A stretch of DNA of 64,000 nucleotides from Echinarachnius parma (taxonomy: Eukaryota; Echinodermata; Echinoidea; Clypeasteroida; Echinarachniidae): NCBI GenBank assembly GCA_037951105.1, contig JBAMJV010001820.1:1-64000 (forward strand). The letters run 5' to 3'. Each line of letters opens with the position of its first letter. The stretch's first letter is position 1. This document shows positions 28,001 through 35,237 of this stretch, one piece after another. Position numbers and translations under genes: made by a program. The notes under the pieces are model-generated. The model ran no database searches, was not told the DNA's origin, and saw only the letters and a program-made list of their open reading frames with translations.

Positions 28001-31000
28001 TCAACAGCAGCAGTATCAGCATCAGTAATACATCATGAACATTAGCATGATCATCATTAACAGCAGCAGTAGCAGCAGCAGCAGTAGCAGCAACAGTAAC
28101 ACATCATGAACATTATCATGATCATCATCTACAGCAGCAGCAGTAACACATCATGAACATTAGCATGATCATCATCATCATCAACAGCAGCAGAAGCAGC
28201 AACAGTAACACATCATGAACATTAGCATGATCATGATCAACAGCAGCAGCAGTAACACATCATGAACATTAGCATGATCATCATCATCATCAACAGCAGC
28301 AGTAGCAGCAGCAGTAACACATCATGAACATTAGCATGATCATCATCATCAACAGCAGCAGAAGCAGCAGCAACAGTAACACATCATGAACATTATCATG
28401 ATCATGATCAACAGCAGCAGCAGTAACACATCATGAACATTAGCATGATCATCATCATCATCAACAGCAGCAGTAGCAGCAACAGTAACACATCATGATC
28501 ATTAGCATGATCATGATCATCAGCAGTAGCAGTAATAGCAGCAGTAATACATCATGAACATTAGCATGATCATCATTAACAGCAGCAGTAGCAGCAGCAG
28601 CAGCAGTAGCAGTAGCAGCAACATTAACACATCATGAACATTACCATGATCATCAACAGCAGCAGCAACACATCATGAACATTACCATTTCATCATCATC
28701 ATCATCAACATCAGCAGAAGCAGCAACAGTAACACATCATGAACATTATCATCATCATCAACAGCAGCAGTATCAGCAGTAGTAACACATCATGATCATT
28801 ATCATGATCACGATCATATAATCATGGATTGTCTCTCAACATCTACCAGTCTATGAACATCTCTGTTATTTTGACAGCATGACGCAAGGTACTGAAATTT
28901 AATATCATTAAAGTCAAAGTCAATCTTTTTTTTAGTCCTTTTATTGATTTTCTCATTGAAACAAAAAACAAAAACAAATGTGAGTTGTTTCCACAAAACC
29001 GAAATGTAAAACTGAGAAAAATGGAGAAAACACATGACTTTCTCAACACAGTGTCTGTGTAATTTCTAGATTTCTGACCTGTTTTGTATTTTTTAAGGTT
29101 GCTATAACCAGAGTATAGAATGTTACATATCACCAGCATTTTGGAGAATTAAAAAATATCAAAATTTAAAAAAAATTAAATTGCAACTTGGATTTAGTGG
29201 TGACAGGTCATTGACAATATGCAAGTCTTCTCACCTTGAGTTGTCTCTTGTATCGCCTGACCTTTGACCCCTCTCCGGCAGTCTCAGCATGCTTGATTGC
29301 CTGCTGGTACAGAATGCCTCTTTGCTGCAGCAGGGAATTCAAGTCTGTCGGCTCAGCTACAATCTAGACATTGCACAAAAAAGAAAATTGGAATTTGTAT
29401 GCAACACATGCCACAGAATTAATACCATAATGTAACATTTAAAGGGAAGCTTTATTGTAACTGATATTCAGTGCAGAGTTCTTGTCACAGCTAGTTGTAT
29501 ATTTATAAAAAAAAATAAAAATAGAGGAGTTTTTGTTATCCACATTCACTACAAACCAATGCCAAAATACATGAGGGCTCAGGATGAGTTAGTCTCCAAA
29601 TGCCCAAAAAAAAAGCATAACAAATTCATCAGAGAGCCAGTGTAAATTGTCTCTTAAGTCTAAGACAAACAATTCTCAAAGTGCTAATTTTAAGGAGGCA
29701 AGCCTAACATAGTAGCCTCAGAATTTGTATTTATTTTTTTTCTTTCTGCACTACAGACCTTCGATGAAGTGCTCGGCAAAGACGTCTCCGGCGGAGGCTG
29801 CGGTCTGCGAGCTGGGGACGGTGACCTCTTCACAGCCGAGGGACTCGGGGCTAGATTGGATGGAGCTGGACCTGGCGCTGGTTGCTTGGCAGGACTTGGT
29901 ACCTGGTCTATCTTTCGCCGAGGACTAGGGCTCGGGGTCTTGGCACTGGCTGGATGAGCACTAGCGGGTGGTCCCAAGGTTGGTGGCGATTCGTGTGGCT
30001 CAGATGTAATGTCCTCTAACTCTGCCTGGCATTTCAAACAGAATAATAATACATAACAACAGTCCAGCATTTATAATGAGCCATCAATGTAGAAATTCTA
30101 TTCCGAGGCGCATTATATTACACAGTATATTATTAACCTGGCTATAGCTGAGCTGCCTGCAAGCAGGCGCATCAAGCATTTCATGGAATAAATTCCTGCC
30201 AGGTTCCCATTTACTACACCTGGGTTGAGAGCAGCAAATTTGGATAAGTGCCTTGCTGAAGGACACAAGTGCCGCGGTTGGGAATCAAACCCATGACCCT
30301 CGTATTGAATGACAAAACCAATATACCATTTTTTGTCGATGTGATAGCAATTTGGGTTATCTCTTCAAAGTGCCTTGCACTTACCAGTAGTGCATCATCA
30401 TCATCATCATCATCCTCATCATCGATGTCGTCTTTCATGGCCTCAGCTGCCATAGCCTCAATAGTCTTTAGGGGATCAGCTAATAATAATAAAGAGATAA
30501 AAGAAGGATTAATAATTCATTTAAAAAAAAAACATTTTTTTAAGTATATTAGAAAACTCACTGGCCTCAACAATCAAGGAACCTTGAACCTTGAAGAATT
30601 ACTCTCTCAAAAGCGTAAATGCTGTCCTGGAGAGGGCTGTGCTGTGTTGCGTGCTGTTGGTGAAGTGATGGTGGTTGTTCTCTGTGCACTATATACAATG
30701 TGCAGGGTGCAGTGTGCAGGTGGTGCAGCTGAGAGCATTCAATTGTCAATGTCTCAGAGTAATCAAAAATATAGAAACGAGCTGTCAAATATTTTCTACA
30801 TTTCATCCACAGAATCCTGTAAATCGGAACACTTTTTCATAATACTTTGGATCTTGCTTACTTGCCCTGGTTGGCAAAGAAACTTCAAATTGACATGCCC
30901 TACATTGATTTTTACTTGCCCAGGGTGAGTGATAAAGAAGGTAGAGTACAGAGCCCAGGGCCCATATTCACGAAAGCCTGCTTAGCTAAAGTCATTGCAA

Positions 31001-33354
31001 AGTCTATTTTGGATGATGTGGCTGAGAATAATATGCAAGATCTTTAAGAAAGTTGCTAAAGTGGGTACCTTAGGCTTTTCCCAGTTGACCCTAGTTGGGG
31101 ACGAGGAAAACTGTTTGTTGCTCAATAAATTGCTCATTAAAAATACACTTAGCAAGAAACTAAGCTAGCTGGGTTTCATGAATATGGGGCCAGATCTTTT
31201 ATTTTTGTTAAATAACAGCTCTAACTTTGGATATGTCTTGTCTACACTTTTTGTACACAGGGCTCCACACTTACATTTTTTATCAGTGGCCCGGTTGGGC
31301 CAGTGAAACAATTTCTTCCCCTTATCTGGTGGCCCGAAAGAAAAAACTACACCAACCTGTTTTTATCTGTTTTGCTGGAGCTGGAGCTGGCCGTCTCTCC
31401 CTCTGCATTCTGGCAGAAGTTTCATCATCCTCTTCATCTAGGAGGGCTGCTAGTTCTGCTTCGAGTGCTTCATTAGAGACGTCTGGGTCATCGTGCCCTG
31501 GCACAGCAAATTCAGACAGATCTGGCATTCCAAATAGATTCTGTCCCTAGTTTTTAGGGTTAAACAGAGGAATACAATTAGAGTATTTTAACTGAATTCA
31601 TTAGGCAGGAAAAAGGCAGACTTATCAATATTCTCTTCATCTCGAAAGGCTGCTAGTTCTGCTTCATTCAAGACATCTGGGTCATCGTGCCCTGGCACGG
31701 CAAATTCAGACAGATCTGGCATTCCAAATAGATTTTGTCCCTGGTTTTAGGTTTAAAAATAGAACAAATAACGGTCAACTTTATGATTTGAATAATGATC
31801 CTTAGAAGGCAAACTGGCAGAATTATCAACATCCTCTTCATCTAGGAGGGCTGCTAATTCCGCTTCCAGCGCATCATTTGAGACATCTGGGTCATCGTGC
31901 CCTGGCACAGCAAATTTAGACAGATCTGGCATTCCAAATAGATTTTGCCTGGCTGGTTTTAGGGTTAAACAGAGGAATACAATTAGAGTTTGCAAAATGA
32001 TTTTAACTGAATTCATTAGACAGGAAACTGGCAGAATTATCTCCATCCTCTTCATGTAGAAGGGCTGCTAGTTCTGCTTCTAGCGCTTCATTTGAGACAT
32101 CGGGGCACGGAAAATTCAGACGGATTTTTGGCATTCCAAATAGATTCTGTCCATTTTTACTGTAACAATAGGAACAAATAACAGTAAATTTGATGATTTG
32201 AATTATGATCCTTAGACAGGAAGCTACCAGAATTATCACCATTCTCATCATCTAGAACTACAAGGGCTGCTAGTTCTGCTTCCAGCGCTTCATTTGAGAC
32301 GTCTGGGTAAAAGTTCTGCAAATGAATTATGGCAATCAGCGTCAGCAATGCCTATTTTGTAATAAATTGATGTATACAATGTGTGACTGTGATCATGTGA
32401 TTGTATTTGTAAATAGCCCCAATAAAATAAATATGCAAAGTTATTGACTTATTCTCCTAAAATTAAAACCTAATCAAGTGTTCCACACTTAACTTTTCTA
32501 TCAGTGGACCATTTGGGCCAGTGAAATAATTTCTTCCCTTTTTATGGTGGCCCGGTACTGGCCCAAAATTGTATTTCATGAGTAAACTTTTTAGTACTAA
32601 TTCACTATTCTGTATTCAAATATCACTCTTCTGCTCTTTCCTGATCAAACCTCAGTTTTCTAATTTTGTCAGTCGGGTTGAAAATCTGCTTGACGAAGCC
32701 TTGACCGATCGGGCCACCAAAATATGACTAGTCTTAAATACTTTTAGACGATTGGCCAGAAGCCAGCACAAGTGCAATTTCACTGAGCTGGCCCCCCGGG
32801 CCAGCGCGAGTGTCGAGCTGCCTCTGGCTCTGCATCAGTGCATGTGCATCCATTTTTGCAATTCCACTAATCATGTAATGATCCCATGGGCCATAATCGT
32901 ATCAATTCACTGTTTCTAATTGAGTAATTCTTATTTATAAATATAATATGTCATAATTCAGATTAATCTTCCAATTTTGACAAATGCACCACTTCAATAG
33001 TTCAATTTCATTATTTCCAAGATCTATTTTGGTAGTCATTACATCATCGTTCAAATTTACCCCAATCAATCATTAAATCAATTCATGCACGCACATTTTC
33101 ATGCATGTCTCACTCACACTGATAACTACAGCGGCACCTCAGCCCAAGCTATGCCGCTGGGACGGGGGAGCAGACGGATGGGAATACGCCTCGCAACTTT
33201 GCGAGTTCTGGTTCTAGTACGGTGTTTATTTTACGATATTTCTAAGTTATTGACATTTAAAAATCAAAATGAATATGTGACTTACATGGCTTCGGACATG
33301 GTCGGCTTTCGGAGAATTGTTACTCCCAGTATTTTTCTTTCCACGTCCAAACAT
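4835..33354 (-). CDS. CC2D1: CC2D1A/B (lethal giant discs) orthologue, 21 exons, 3' end outside window
   Basis: Endosomal regulator: family members bind the ESCRT-III subunit CHMP4/Shrub through DM14 domains and affect receptor and Notch sorting. Coding exons read on the minus strand, all with compatible phase and GT-AG borders: 33354-33286, 31546-31357, 30479-30385, 30025-29759, 29363-29235, 25365-25128, 24951-24836, 24452-24374, 23557-23316, 22961-22652, 21695-21565, 21023-20967, 10570-10415, 10106-10048, 9079-8963 (or its twin 8878-8762), 8488-8415, 7911-7856, 6347-6196, 6030-5940, 5308-5174, 4899-4835. The sum is about 943 residues: lgd-like start MFGRGKK, acidic motif ALEAELAALL (50-59), DM14 domains at about 208-250, 330-368, 439-475 and 579-622, a C2 domain at about 755-921, then a Ser-rich segment. 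The last exon leaves phase 2 open and I find no C-terminal exon to its left, so the gene continues beyond base 1. Human CC2D1A is about 950 residues. Assembly is by eye; the A versus B paralogue question does not apply if the gene is single-copy. Confidence 0.93.
5079..5160. repeat. GAT/ATC triplet microsatellite
   Basis: Imperfect (GAT)n with ACG interruptions, inside the CC2D1 intron directly after exon 20. It produces artefactual Met- or His-rich open frames. Similar tracts lie at 30401-30425 (coding), 33610-33765 and 41461-41840. Confidence 0.9.
5174..8488 (-). CDS. CC2D1: CC2D1 exons 16-20, C2 domain
   Basis: Exons 8488-8415 (EAEIVVVQGLQLHCPN), 7911-7856 (DTYIKVEFPYPS), 6347-6196 (HKTGWAKGADQPQYNSSF, then ALKLEVIYSK), 6030-5940 (GLLRGHKTLGTASLKLAEL) and 5308-5174 (MDGRKEIGGKIEVKVRIHHP, then KEKWLIIDS). 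Together they form a C2 sandwich of about 165 residues, closely parallel to human CC2D1A (VRFDFPYP, GTAQLKL, GGRLEVMVRI, ERWLVID). C2 domains of the family associate with membranes and phospholipid. The calcium-binding Asp set is not evident, as in other members. Confidence 0.92.
5756..5890. repeat. Recent 66-bp tandem duplication in a CC2D1 intron
   Basis: Two copies of a unit starting AACACTAGACATTCTCTTTG and ending AATTTAAACAATAAT, differing at only a few positions. Located between exons 20 and 19. Confidence 0.9.
6400..6600. mobile_element. Small inverted-end insertion between exons 18 and 17
   Basis: ATAAAATCTATTTT at about 6400 and its inverse near 6578 bracket a GC-richer core with a hairpin-prone GGCTGTCGTCTACAGCC block (6451-6467). 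Near-direct repeats TGACATTCTTACTT flank the whole (about 6380 and 6621). Probably a MITE; family unknown. Confidence 0.5.
6700..7800 (-). repeat. Decayed partial copies of CC2D1 exon 18 with its 5' intron
   Basis: Blocks at about 6717-6800, 6930-7005, 7565-7630 and 7735-7775 resemble the 5' half of exon 18 and its acceptor (6270-6347): each repeats a version of GAGTTATATTGGGGTTGGT and/or TGACTTTGAGATTCATCCTA. None keeps a full reading frame. A LINE fragment (7083-7497) has inserted among them. Confidence 0.7.
7083..7497 (-). mobile_element. 5'-truncated L2/CR1-type LINE 3' end
   Basis: Reading the minus strand, the last ~80 codons of a non-LTR retrotransposon remain: SAPAYLQNSL, YAPSRSLRSS, WGDRSFSYLGPKHWNDLP and TFKTRLKTYLFEK, the standard C-terminal signature of L2/CR1/Rex-type ORF2. 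After the stop comes a short UTR ending GCGCTATATAAGTATCC and (TTA)-like sequence, the typical tail. No RT core or endonuclease remains; inserted in a CC2D1 intron. Confidence 0.85.
8762..8878 (-). CDS. CC2D1: CC2D1 exon 15, copy B (possible mutually exclusive alternative)
   Basis: Also 117 nt with the same phases, acceptor AAAAG and donor GTAACG. Its protein differs from copy A at one residue (DVLM instead of DVLT), while ten other codons differ only synonymously. Either copy, or both, can be spliced without breaking frame. Both borders and the reading frame are intact, so it is called a functional exon rather than a relic. Confidence 0.82.
8963..9079 (-). CDS. CC2D1: CC2D1 exon 15, copy A of a duplicated exon
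   Basis: 117 nt, phase 2 in and 2 out. After the split Arg codon it reads FQEYEESCQQDLDVLTAKQ and ends YEQRTLPSVR. Its borders are AAG before GTTCC and GTAACG after GTCAG. It matches the segment just before the C2 domain in CC2D1 proteins (RFxxYxxxCxxDL). Its near-identical twin lies 84 nt downstream. Confidence 0.88.
9140..9885. mobile_element. MITE family q, copy 2, interrupted
   Basis: Left end CTAGTAACATTATC and right end TTACTAGATTCCTTTAA match the family-q element at 4095-4793, as does the internal CTCACACGCCACTCAGTTGA block. The Helitron-like element at 9217-9605 splits it. Confidence 0.6.
9217..9605 (+). mobile_element. Non-autonomous Helitron-like element
   Basis: Starts TCTATACTACTAAAAGAGG followed by a TGTTTGT-rich stretch, a common Helitron 5' end. 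The 3' end has a short hairpin (GTGCCTGCCAGGCAC, 9579-9593) 8 nt before CTAG and then a T. No terminal inverted repeat, no coding capacity. About 389 bp. Assignment rests on these termini only. Confidence 0.6.
10048..21023 (-). CDS. CC2D1: CC2D1 exons 12-14, pre-C2 region spanning a 10.4-kb intron
   Basis: Exon 12 (21023-20967, EIELMLSAAESGLPVNIES), exon 13 (10570-10415, ending LISTLNKQIE) and exon 14 (10106-10048, ICKANASVYEKLGNVKSVK). The AEAxLPV-like motif is the family's marker between DM14 domain 4 and the C2 domain. Exon 12 to 13 is a phase-0 junction across 10396 bp of repeat-filled intron. Exon 14 ends in phase 2. Confidence 0.87.
10939..11222 (+). repeat. Arm 1 of an ~280-bp inverted repeat pair
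   Basis: Matches 19637-19912 in inverse orientation with roughly 90% identity by eye, including GTGCACAAAATGAAAAAAGC and ATAATGTCCACCATTAT. The arms are 8.4 kb apart inside one intron. They could be the ends of a large decayed element or two independent insertions; no transposase frame lies between. Confidence 0.75.
13018..13048. repeat. Perfect 14-bp-stem hairpin
   Basis: GCGAAAGGGCCGCC, a three-base loop TTC, then the exact inverse. GC-rich in AT-rich surroundings. A related GGCCCT-type hairpin lies at 48796-48831. Function unknown; probably the core of a foldback element. Confidence 0.85.
13743..14940. mobile_element. Foldback element with ~220-bp arms
   Basis: Left arm 13743-13768 plus 14324-14516, right arm 14715-14940 inverted, about 200 bp of spacer between. 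Shared blocks include TGCGCTCATCTGGACT, GAATAAGGTACTTACC and GGAGGCTAGCCAATAAATAA. The left arm is split by the hAT-like insertion listed next. Confidence 0.85.
13769..14315. mobile_element. hAT-like non-autonomous element with 8-bp target duplication
   Basis: 547 bp, ends CAAGGGCGTCGAT and ATCGACGCCCCTA, flanked on both sides by GTAAGTAC (13761-13768, 14316-14323). The intact right arm of the foldback shows the empty site, confirming insertion. The interior has three long G runs. An 8-bp duplication and CARGGGCG-type ends fit hAT. A ~90-bp relative is at 33768-33858. Confidence 0.85.
16411..17010 (+). repeat. G-rich dispersed repeat, copy 1
   Basis: Starts TGTTTATTTTAGGGGGGTAA, contains CATCTGTCGAAAGTTTCACT and several runs of G or C, and ends at GCAGGAGCGGGG. 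It is duplicated in direct orientation at 18569-19156 (about 90% identical by eye). Confidence 0.85.
17258..17612. mobile_element. Foldback MITE with ~65-bp arms
   Basis: GAAGCTTCTGTAAATAAGGT at the left and ACCTTATTTACAGAAGCTTC at the right are exact inverses; the arms extend through the CCATCTTGTCGGGCTATA block. The interior is unassigned. It lies next to a partial family-c MITE (about 17613-17830). Confidence 0.85.
18536..19680. repeat. Imperfect ~1.1-kb palindrome of the G-rich repeat
   Basis: The direct copy 18569-19156 is followed after a short (CA)n spacer (19199-19215) by an inverse, more diverged copy (19230-19640). Both outer ends carry the CATAATGTCCACCATTATA block. Long G and C runs face each other, so strong folding and replication trouble are expected. 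Confidence 0.8.
19637..19912 (-). repeat. Arm 2 of the ~280-bp inverted repeat pair
   Basis: Inverse of 10939-11222. It is directly joined to the G-rich inverted block ending at 19640, whereas arm 1 is not, so the two contexts are asymmetric. Confidence 0.75.
20225..20560 (-). mobile_element. tRNA-derived SINE with LINE-like tail
   Basis: On the minus strand: a tRNA-like head (TGGCACGATTGGATGG as A box, GAGTTCAAACCTC as B box), a body with ATAAATGGGTACCTGG, and a tail AATGCGCTATACAAAAGCTG followed by ATTATTATT. The tail resembles the end of the L2/CR1 fragment at 7083, suggesting shared mobilisation. A second tail-only fragment lies at about 19940-20000. Confidence 0.8.
21565..22961 (-). CDS. 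CC2D1: CC2D1 exons 10-11, Ala/Gln/Pro linker and DM14 domain 4
   Basis: Exon 10 (22961-22652, 310 nt) starts SYEDTIRKHKLGKPVDF and carries a low-complexity Pro/Ala/Gly/Gln linker. Exon 11 (21695-21565) is DM14 domain 4 (YQRNISLLKDRIMQYKRLAL, then YEAKRLLKIAK). The four-DM14 count matches human CC2D1A. The intron between them carries a SINE copy (22468-22620) and a long poly-A tract (about 22021-22049). Confidence 0.9.
22468..22620 (-). mobile_element. tRNA-derived SINE, partial
   Basis: Minus-strand reading gives a diverged B-box region, GTGTCCCTCAACAAAGCACT and CAACCCAGGTGTAGTAAATG, the widespread SINE body in deuterostomes. The tail is missing. In the intron between CC2D1 exons 10 and 11. 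Confidence 0.7.
23316..24452 (-). CDS. CC2D1: CC2D1 exons 8-9, linker and DM14 domain 3
   Basis: Exon 8 (24452-24374) encodes QFDAVIHAIEAGEEVDL and MPPPP. Exon 9 (23557-23316) adds a Pro-rich linker and DM14 domain 3 (MEALLQRRTKYKSMADQAK, then KARRIGRIVK). Phases are 0/1 and 1/0. The 24452-23316 span also holds a decayed family-b MITE (23826-24199) and a duplicated exon edge (23729-23778). Confidence 0.9.
23729..23778 (-). repeat. Duplicated 5' edge of CC2D1 exon 9
   Basis: GTGAAGCTGCATCTAGCAAG and the following 30 bases copy 23529-23578, which spans the real exon-9 acceptor. The offset is 200 bp. The copied acceptor reads CTACAG. The copy lacks the downstream exon body. Confidence 0.7.
23826..24199. 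mobile_element. MITE family b, copy 2 (degraded ends)
   Basis: Shares AATAATATTCTTATAAATGA, TTCATTAATTACACAACC and the TATTTGATATCA block with the copy at 1350. The terminal repeats are eroded. Confidence 0.7.
24836..25365 (-). CDS. CC2D1: CC2D1 exons 6-7, linker and DM14 domain 2
   Basis: Exon 6 (25365-25128) begins TIVDLQKKLKQGKPI and the IPPEVYVP motif, then a Pro/Gln/Ala linker. Exon 7 (24951-24836) encodes DM14 domain 2 (RRDQYKMAAVLAKRSGDM, then AANHLKVAK). The junction is phase 1, and exon 7 ends in phase 0 at GTAACT. The K-x-GKP-I/V linker recurs before DM14 domains in human CC2D1A. Confidence 0.9.
25430..28815. repeat. 3.4-kb minisatellite with higher-order repeat structure
   Basis: Roughly 55 tandem units of 50-75 bp combining ATC triplets, CAG triplets (CATCAACAGCAGCAGAAGC) and the constant block CACATCATGAACATT. 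Variant marker CAGTATCAGCATCAG recurs at 26142, 27109 and 28011, and an AGTAGCAGTAATAGCA variant near 27620 and 28522, giving ~0.9-0.97-kb higher-order units. It fills the CC2D1 intron between exons 5 and 6. Stops in all frames; not coding. Confidence 0.95.
28816..29234. other. Intron remainder, nothing recognised
   Basis: AT-rich, with small open frames on the minus strand that show no known domain. I see no repeat copy or conserved block here. Confidence 0.6.
29235..29363 (-). CDS. CC2D1: CC2D1 exon 5, DM14 domain 1
   Basis: Forty-three codons, phase 0 to 0. It carries LNSLLQQRGILYQQAIKHA and a basic end KVRRYKRQLK, the usual DM14 layout of L-x-x-R-x-x-x-Y followed by a basic helix. DM14 domains contact ESCRT-III CHMP4/Shrub in family members. 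The acceptor TCTAG before ATTGTAG is used because a later AG would break the frame. Confidence 0.87.
29759..30025 (-). CDS. CC2D1: CC2D1 exon 4, Pro/Ser-rich linker
   Basis: Eighty-nine codons, phase 0 to 0, opening AELEDITSEP and then dominated by Pro, Ser and Ala with several SPSP repeats. Such a disordered linker precedes the first DM14 domain in the family. The donor is GTCTGT after TCGAAG, weaker than most in this gene. SPxR/SPAR motifs would be candidate proline-directed kinase sites, which is inference only. Confidence 0.85.
30185..30335 (-). mobile_element. tRNA-derived SINE, partial
   Basis: Same family as 22468-22620: GGGTTTGATTCCCAACCGCG (B box) then GTGTCCTTCAGCAAGGCACT and ACCCAGGTGTAGTAAATGGG on the minus strand. 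Located in the short intron between CC2D1 exons 3 and 4. Confidence 0.75.
30385..30479 (-). CDS. CC2D1: CC2D1 exon 3, poly-Asp segment
   Basis: Phase 1 in, phase 0 out. Encodes ADPLKTIEAMAAEAMKDD followed by an acidic run with seven consecutive GAT codons. It corresponds to the human CC2D1A stretch that contains AIEKMA and a long acidic block, which continues with LLAEL across the next junction as it does here. The GAT run is a triplet microsatellite and may vary in length between individuals. Confidence 0.85.
31357..31546 (-). CDS. CC2D1: CC2D1 exon 2, acidic N-terminal motif
   Basis: Phase 0 in, phase 1 out. It encodes a segment containing NLFGMPDLSEF, the core ALEAELAALL and an acidic tail, then a Pro/Ala-rich stretch (RPAPAPAK). 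The LEAEL core is the conserved N-terminal element of CC2D1/Lgd. This copy alone among five neighbouring copies has a convincing donor (ACAG before GTTGGT) joining in frame to the exon at 30479, so it is taken as the constitutive one. Confidence 0.85.
31560..32345 (-). repeat. Four additional tandem copies of CC2D1 exon 2
   Basis: Copies at about 31630-31737, 31800-31955, 32030-32160 and 32215-32320, spaced roughly 200-250 bp and each carrying flanking intron sequence. The core SNEALEAELAAL or a close variant stays open in three; the copy at 31630 has lost part of it. The copies at 31737 and 32318 have good acceptors (ACCAG before GGACAAAAT; TTTGCAG before AACTTT). None has an obvious strong donor after the acidic block. 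They could be decaying duplicates or alternative exons; RNA data would decide. Confidence 0.8.
33286..33354 (-). CDS. CC2D1: CC2D1 exon 1, translation start
   Basis: Encodes 23 residues starting MFGRGKKNTGSNN and ends in phase 0 at a strong GTAAGT donor. The MF-x-R-x-K opening resembles the start of Drosophila Lgd (MFSRKK), which is why this ATG was chosen. The next coding exon lies 1.7 kb downstream in transcript direction. The upstream flank (33355-33450) would hold the 5' UTR; no TATA box or clear initiator was identified. Confidence 0.8.
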
Positions 33355-33767
33355 GACGATGATAAGGATGGATTTGTTTTCACAGTCGCAGACGAAGAAA
33401 TTCAGTTTGTGTGTAATCGGATCGAACAGCGCAGAAACTGAAAGTAACGGGCACTATCATAATGTTAATACATGAGCGCGCGTATTGCATTTGCGCTATA
33501 AAATCTTCATAACATAATAATGCGACCAATTCGATGTAAACACACGGTCGACGAACCAGCCCCTCCCACAAAATGCAAATTGAAGCGGTTTCCACGCGCG
33601 CAGTCCCCATCAATCATCATCATCACCATTTTCGTCATCGTCGTCATCAATCATCGTCATCAGTCATCATTCATCATCGCAATCACAAACATTTCACCAT
33701 CATCATTATCTTTATCATACCATGCACCAACATATTGATCATTTTCATCATATCACCATCATCCTGG

Positions 33768-33858
33768 GCGTCGATATCTATTCATTGTGGGGGGGGGGGG
33801 GGGGGGGATGATCTATTTATTCATCCCCCCTGAACAAGGTATTACGTATCGACGCCCA
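33768..33858. mobile_element. Short relative of the hAT-like element
   Basis: Ends CTGGGCGTCGATA and TATCGACGCCCATG around a G20-class run; flanks CCATCATC and CAATCATC are an imperfect 8-bp duplication. Same termini as 13769-14315. Confidence 0.7.
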
Positions 33859-33891
33859 TGCAATCATCATCAGGAGCACAACACTGGCGTA

Positions 33892-34095
33892 GCGAGGGGA
33901 TGTGATGGGGGGGGGGGGGCTTCAGGGCTTGAGTCACCCACCCCCTCATATTATGGGTAGTCTACCCCATGGACCCCCTGCCAGAGGCACTAACTTCTAG
34001 GCTAGGCAGGCCCAAAATGGGCTCACACTTTACATGCTCCCATGATGGAGCCCCCCCCCCCCCCCCCCTCCCCTTGCAATCTTACCACTGGAGCA
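33892..34095. mobile_element. Poly-G/poly-C mini-element with GGCGTAGC start
   Basis: CTGGCGTAGCGAGGGGATG, a G run, an interior of about 120 bp, then a C run and CCACTGGAGCAC. The ends fit the CAGTGGCGTAGC class of hAT-derived MITEs. No clean target duplication seen. Confidence 0.5.
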
Positions 34096-34236
34096 CAATA
34101 TGCTCCTTTCTTTAAACAAAACAAAAAACAACAAGTTAAATGTGTTATACATTTTATTCACAATAATTATTATGAAGTCATGATGCTTGTAAAAAATGTT
34201 GTTCTAAATATTTATGAGTATATCTCAAATACTTCT

Positions 34237-34547
34237 GGGGGGTGTTTCACAAATATCCTAAGTTGAACTATAAAGTTGGACTTAGCAACTATGGAAAGCT
34301 GTTACTTTCTTTGAAACAATCTTTAAACATTTCTTTTAAAAGATATACAATTTTTATTCAAATCATTGATATTTTCTTTTATCAAGAGGATTTCATGTTT
34401 ATGATCTATGTACAATTTATGAAAAGTCCAAAATACTAGAATGTTTGCTTTTGAATATATTTTATTCCAACGCTACAAATGGCTTTCCATAATATGTAAG
34501 TCCAACTAAGAGTTAAGTTTAACTTAGGATCTTTGTGAAACACCCCC
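34237..34547. mobile_element. MITE family a, copy 4
   Basis: About 311 bp with ends GGGGGGTGTTTCACAAATAT and GGATCTTTGTGAAACACCCC. It lies between the two host genes. Interior similar to the copies at 568 and 4147. Confidence 0.85.
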
Positions 34548-34877
34548 AGGTATTAAAAACAAAATAATTGATTGCAGCCTAGTTCTCCAAAACTCAGGGA
34601 GGCCAATTTGTTGCATAATGGCCATATATAAATAAAGCATAATTCGACCAAAAAATATATTTCAAAACAAATTTTGATCAAGCTTTGATCAGATTCATAT
34701 TGGCAATTTAAAAGCTAATGTTACATCTTGTTCCATATGCAGGCCGGTGGCCAGGATTTTTTCAAGGGGGGGGGGGGGGGGGGTGTGTAATTAACAAAAA
34801 AGGGACCAAGACCGAGCCTCAGACCACTGGCTTAGATGGCCGAGACCGACAAAAAGTGGAATTTCTTCATTTTGGGG

Positions 34878-35237
34878 GTGTGCATCCCTTACAAAAAAGT
34901 ACCATGGTAAAACCATGGTTTTCATGGTAGTACCATGGTAATACAATGGGTACCATGGTAATACCATGGTACCCATATTTTGACCATGGTAGTACCATGG
35001 CACCCATGGTATTACCGCGGTAGTACCATGGTTATACCATACCATACCATAGTATCCACTGTGATACCGTGGTACCCATAGTTTAACCATGGTATTACCA
35101 TGGTATAACCACGGTATACCATGGTACAGAACCTGGGCCAATATACCGTGTCACCATGGTATTGTACCGTGCCATGGTTTTACCATGGTATACCGTGGTA
35201 CTATACCATGATAAATTTTTACAAGGGATGTACGCAC
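34878..35237. mobile_element. MITE whose interior is a CCATGG palindromic minisatellite
   Basis: Ends GTGTGCATCCCTTACAAAAA and, inverted, GTGCGTACATCCCTTGTAAA. Between them about 310 bp of TACCATGGTA-type units with variable joins. Each unit is self-complementary, so the whole element can fold in many registers. No coding potential. Confidence 0.85.

Noticed and set aside
25430-28815. Possible CRISPR array or CAG-repeat coding region
   Set aside because: Units are contiguous with no unique spacers, and every frame has frequent stops; it is a minisatellite in a eukaryotic intron.
20225-30335. tRNA genes suggested by A/B-box-like sequences
   Set aside because: The cloverleaf is incomplete and the heads continue into SINE bodies, so they are SINE promoters, not tRNA genes.
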